A stretch of DNA of 6,327 bases, from positions 1 to 6,327 of the forward strand of contig JAFTLM010000113.1 of assembly GCA_017455945.1 (NCBI GenBank), written 5' to 3'. The position numbers and the translations under genes are program-made. This stretch comes from Clostridia bacterium. GTDB taxonomy: Bacteria; Bacillota; Clostridia; Oscillospirales; CAG-272. This document shows positions 5,086 to 6,327 of this stretch, piece by piece. Within the stretch, counting starts at the first letter, position 1. Each line of letters starts with the position of its first letter. The notes under the pieces are model-generated. The model saw nothing but the letters and a program-made list of their open reading frames with translations. It made no database searches and was not told where the DNA came from.

Positions 5086-6327
5086 TCACTTTTCGCCTTT
5101 TCTTTTTTTGATAATGGCGTATACAAGGAATGCAATTTCACCGGAAATAGCGATACAACCGATTATAATTGCCACTATAACTAACCCGTCAGCGCCTTTA
5201 TCTATGACCGCTCCGTCTTTACCGTCGATGCCATCCTTACCGTCCGCACCTGCGGCACCGGTGTCGCCCTTGTCGCCCTTATCACCTTTTTCTCCAGTAG
5301 CTTTTACTCCGAGAGAAATCCAAGTTGTGCCATTATCATAAGAAACTTCCCATTCGTTTGTTTCAAGATTGATGCGAAGCTGAGGCGTGATACCGTCTTT
5401 TCCATCCTTGCCGTCTTTTCCGTTATTACCGCTGGAACCGTTTCTTCCATCCTCACCATCCGCGCCATCTGCTCCTTGAACATTTCCAAGTGAAGTCCAA
5501 GTAGCACCATTATCGTAAGAAACTTTCAACTCACCGTTTTCAATCTTGAAAGTGGGGGTTTTGCCGTTTTCTCCGCTATCACCTTTGTCACCTTGAACAC
5601 CTTGTTCACCCTGTGCACCGTTGGTTACGGTAAAGGTTGTAGTAGTTCCGTCGGTAAAGGTAATCGTATAAGTATCTACAAGACCTTCCGTGCCGGTCTT
5701 TGCAATAGAAGCAATACCGTTACCCGTGTCACCCTTGACGCCTTGTGCTGCTTGGTTGGTGTTTACACCGTCAACGTACCAATAGCCGCCCTGAATTGTG
5801 ATAACAGGAGTATGACCATCAGCGCCGGGATTCCCTTGAATACCCTGAATACCTTGTGCACCGTTGGTTACGGTGAAGGTGGTGGAGGTTCCATCGGTAA
5901 AGGTAATTGTATAGGTATCTACAAGACCTTCCGTGCCGGTCTTTGCAATAGAAGCAATACCGTTACCCGTGTCACCCTTGACGCCTTGTGCTGCTTGGTT
6001 GGTGTTTACACCATCAACGTACCAATAGCCGCCCTGAATTGTGATAACAGGAGTATGACCATCAGCGCCGGGATTACCTTGAATACCCTGAATACCTTGC
6101 GCGCCATTGGTTACGGTGAAATCGTAGGTCGTACCATCGTCATAGGTAATTCTGTATGTATCTATAAGACCTTCGGTGCTGATTTTTTCAATGCTAATAA
6201 TTAGCTTGCCTGCGGGTACGTCATCTATACTTTTTACCACAAGAGTTCTCGCTTCGGCAAGCTTGGTTTCATTCTTTATCGCCATAGAACCGGCTTCATT
6301 TGTATAAACATAATTTTCTGCCAAAAG
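5086..6327 (-). CDS. collagen-like, C-terminally membrane-anchored surface protein (5' end uncertain)
   Basis: At least 412 residues run off the right edge. From a possible TTG start at 6322-6324, a beta-rich segment (27-74) is followed by two near-identical 81-residue units (75-155 and 156-236). Each unit has a short Gly-X-Y run (GAQGIQGIQGNPGADGH), a TPVITIQGGYWYVDG strand pair, a second GVKGDTG run and a TDGT/TFTVTNG beta segment. Further collagen-like tracts (about 282-312 and 343-373) alternate with two SYDNG-TW-SLG modules, which resemble the N-terminal domains of gut bacterial surface proteins. A single membrane helix (381-405, LVIVAIIIGC onward) and KKRKGEK close the protein. There is no LPXTG motif. 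A signal peptide would be expected but is not in the window, and the frame stays open to the edge, so the true start is probably outside. The likely role is a cell-surface stalk or adhesin. It is unrelated to the mobile cassette. Confidence 0.85.
   Translation of the reverse strand, partial: LLAENYVYTNEAGSMAIKNETKLAEARTLVVKSIDDVPAGKLIISIEKISTEGLIDTYRITYDDGTTYDFTVTNGAQGIQGIQGNPGADGHTPVITIQGGYWYVDGVNTNQAAQGVKGDTGNGIASIAKTGTEGLVDTYTITFTDGTSTTFTVTNGAQGIQGIQGNPGADGHTPVITIQGGYWYVDGVNTNQAAQGVKGDTGNGIASIAKTGTEGLVDTYTITFTDGTTTTFTVTNGAQGEQGVQGDKGDSGENGKTPTFKIENGELKVSYDNGATWTSLGNVQGADGADGEDGRNGSSGNNGKDGKDGKDGITPQLRINLETNEWEVSYDNGTTWISLGVKATGEKGDKGDKGDTGAAGADGKDGIDGKDGAVIDKGADGLVIVAIIIGCIAISGEIAFLVYAIIKKRKGEK
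5621..6106 (-). repeat. two tandem 243-bp repeats in the collagen-like gene
   Basis: Units 5621-5863 and 5864-6106 are exactly 243 bp (81 codons) apart and almost identical. The encoded units differ at only one residue I can see (Ser versus Thr in TDGTSTTF/TDGTTTTF), while the DNA differs at roughly ten or more mostly synonymous positions. A more diverged half-unit continues to the right (6107 to about 6195). This indicates tandem duplication followed by selection on the protein. Confidence 0.85.

Noticed and set aside
5621..6106. Tandem repeats considered as a CRISPR array
   Set aside because: The units are 243 bp, directly adjacent without unique spacers, and lie in a coding frame.
5593..6204. 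203-residue plus-strand ORF opposite the collagen-like gene
   Set aside because: Its internal repeats simply mirror the 243-bp coding repeats on the minus strand, whose translation is clearly a collagen-like protein.

Overview
The window looks like accessory DNA from a gut-type Firmicute, most likely a Clostridia member (Oscillospiraceae or Lachnospiraceae-like). This is inferred from four things: a DUF6809-type small protein, a Firmicutes-style MOBP relaxase, an excisionase/integrase/HTH cassette typical of clostridial integrative elements, and the C-terminal (DUF4368-type) part of a large serine recombinase. Base composition is moderate, and no housekeeping gene is visible.

Layout. (1) 5-292, plus strand: a small DUF6809-like gene. 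(2) 293-796: no convincing gene, but dense secondary structure. There are three hairpins (327-361, 370-396, 455-483), a 12-bp direct repeat next to the last two, and a terminator-like hairpin at 702-728. The hairpin and repeat cluster is a candidate origin of transfer. (3) 797-1056: two gene remnants end to end, a minus-strand C-terminus (797 to about 972) and a short plus-strand ORF (937-1056) that overlaps the relaxase start. (4) 1041-4460: a tightly packed plus-strand mobilisation and integration operon. It holds the relaxase, a second protein nested inside the relaxase gene in another frame, an excisionase-like HTH protein, a tyrosine integrase, and a protein with two HTH domains. It closes with a strong terminator at 4511-4550. 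(5) 4557-4913, minus strand: a 5'-truncated serine recombinase remnant. (6) 4914-5085: no gene, with a long stem-loop at 5001-5033. (7) 5086 to the right edge, minus strand: a collagen-like, membrane-anchored protein with a 243-bp tandem duplication.

How it works together (inference). The plus-strand block looks like a mobilisable or integrative element. The relaxase would nick an oriT, possibly in 293-500, with the nested coiled-coil/membrane protein as an accessory. The integrase and the HTH proteins would control integration and excision. No type IV secretion genes are visible, so transfer genes lie outside the window or come from a helper. The serine recombinase remnant and the fragments at 797-1056 indicate layered insertions and deletions.

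The most notable observation is the 129-residue membrane protein fully nested out of frame in the 3' half of the relaxase gene. Its arrangement resembles the overlap of mobB with mobA in RSF1010, but in an apparently unrelated clostridial element. The second is the relaxase start: a near-perfect Shine-Dalgarno sequence is correctly spaced only to a CTG codon.
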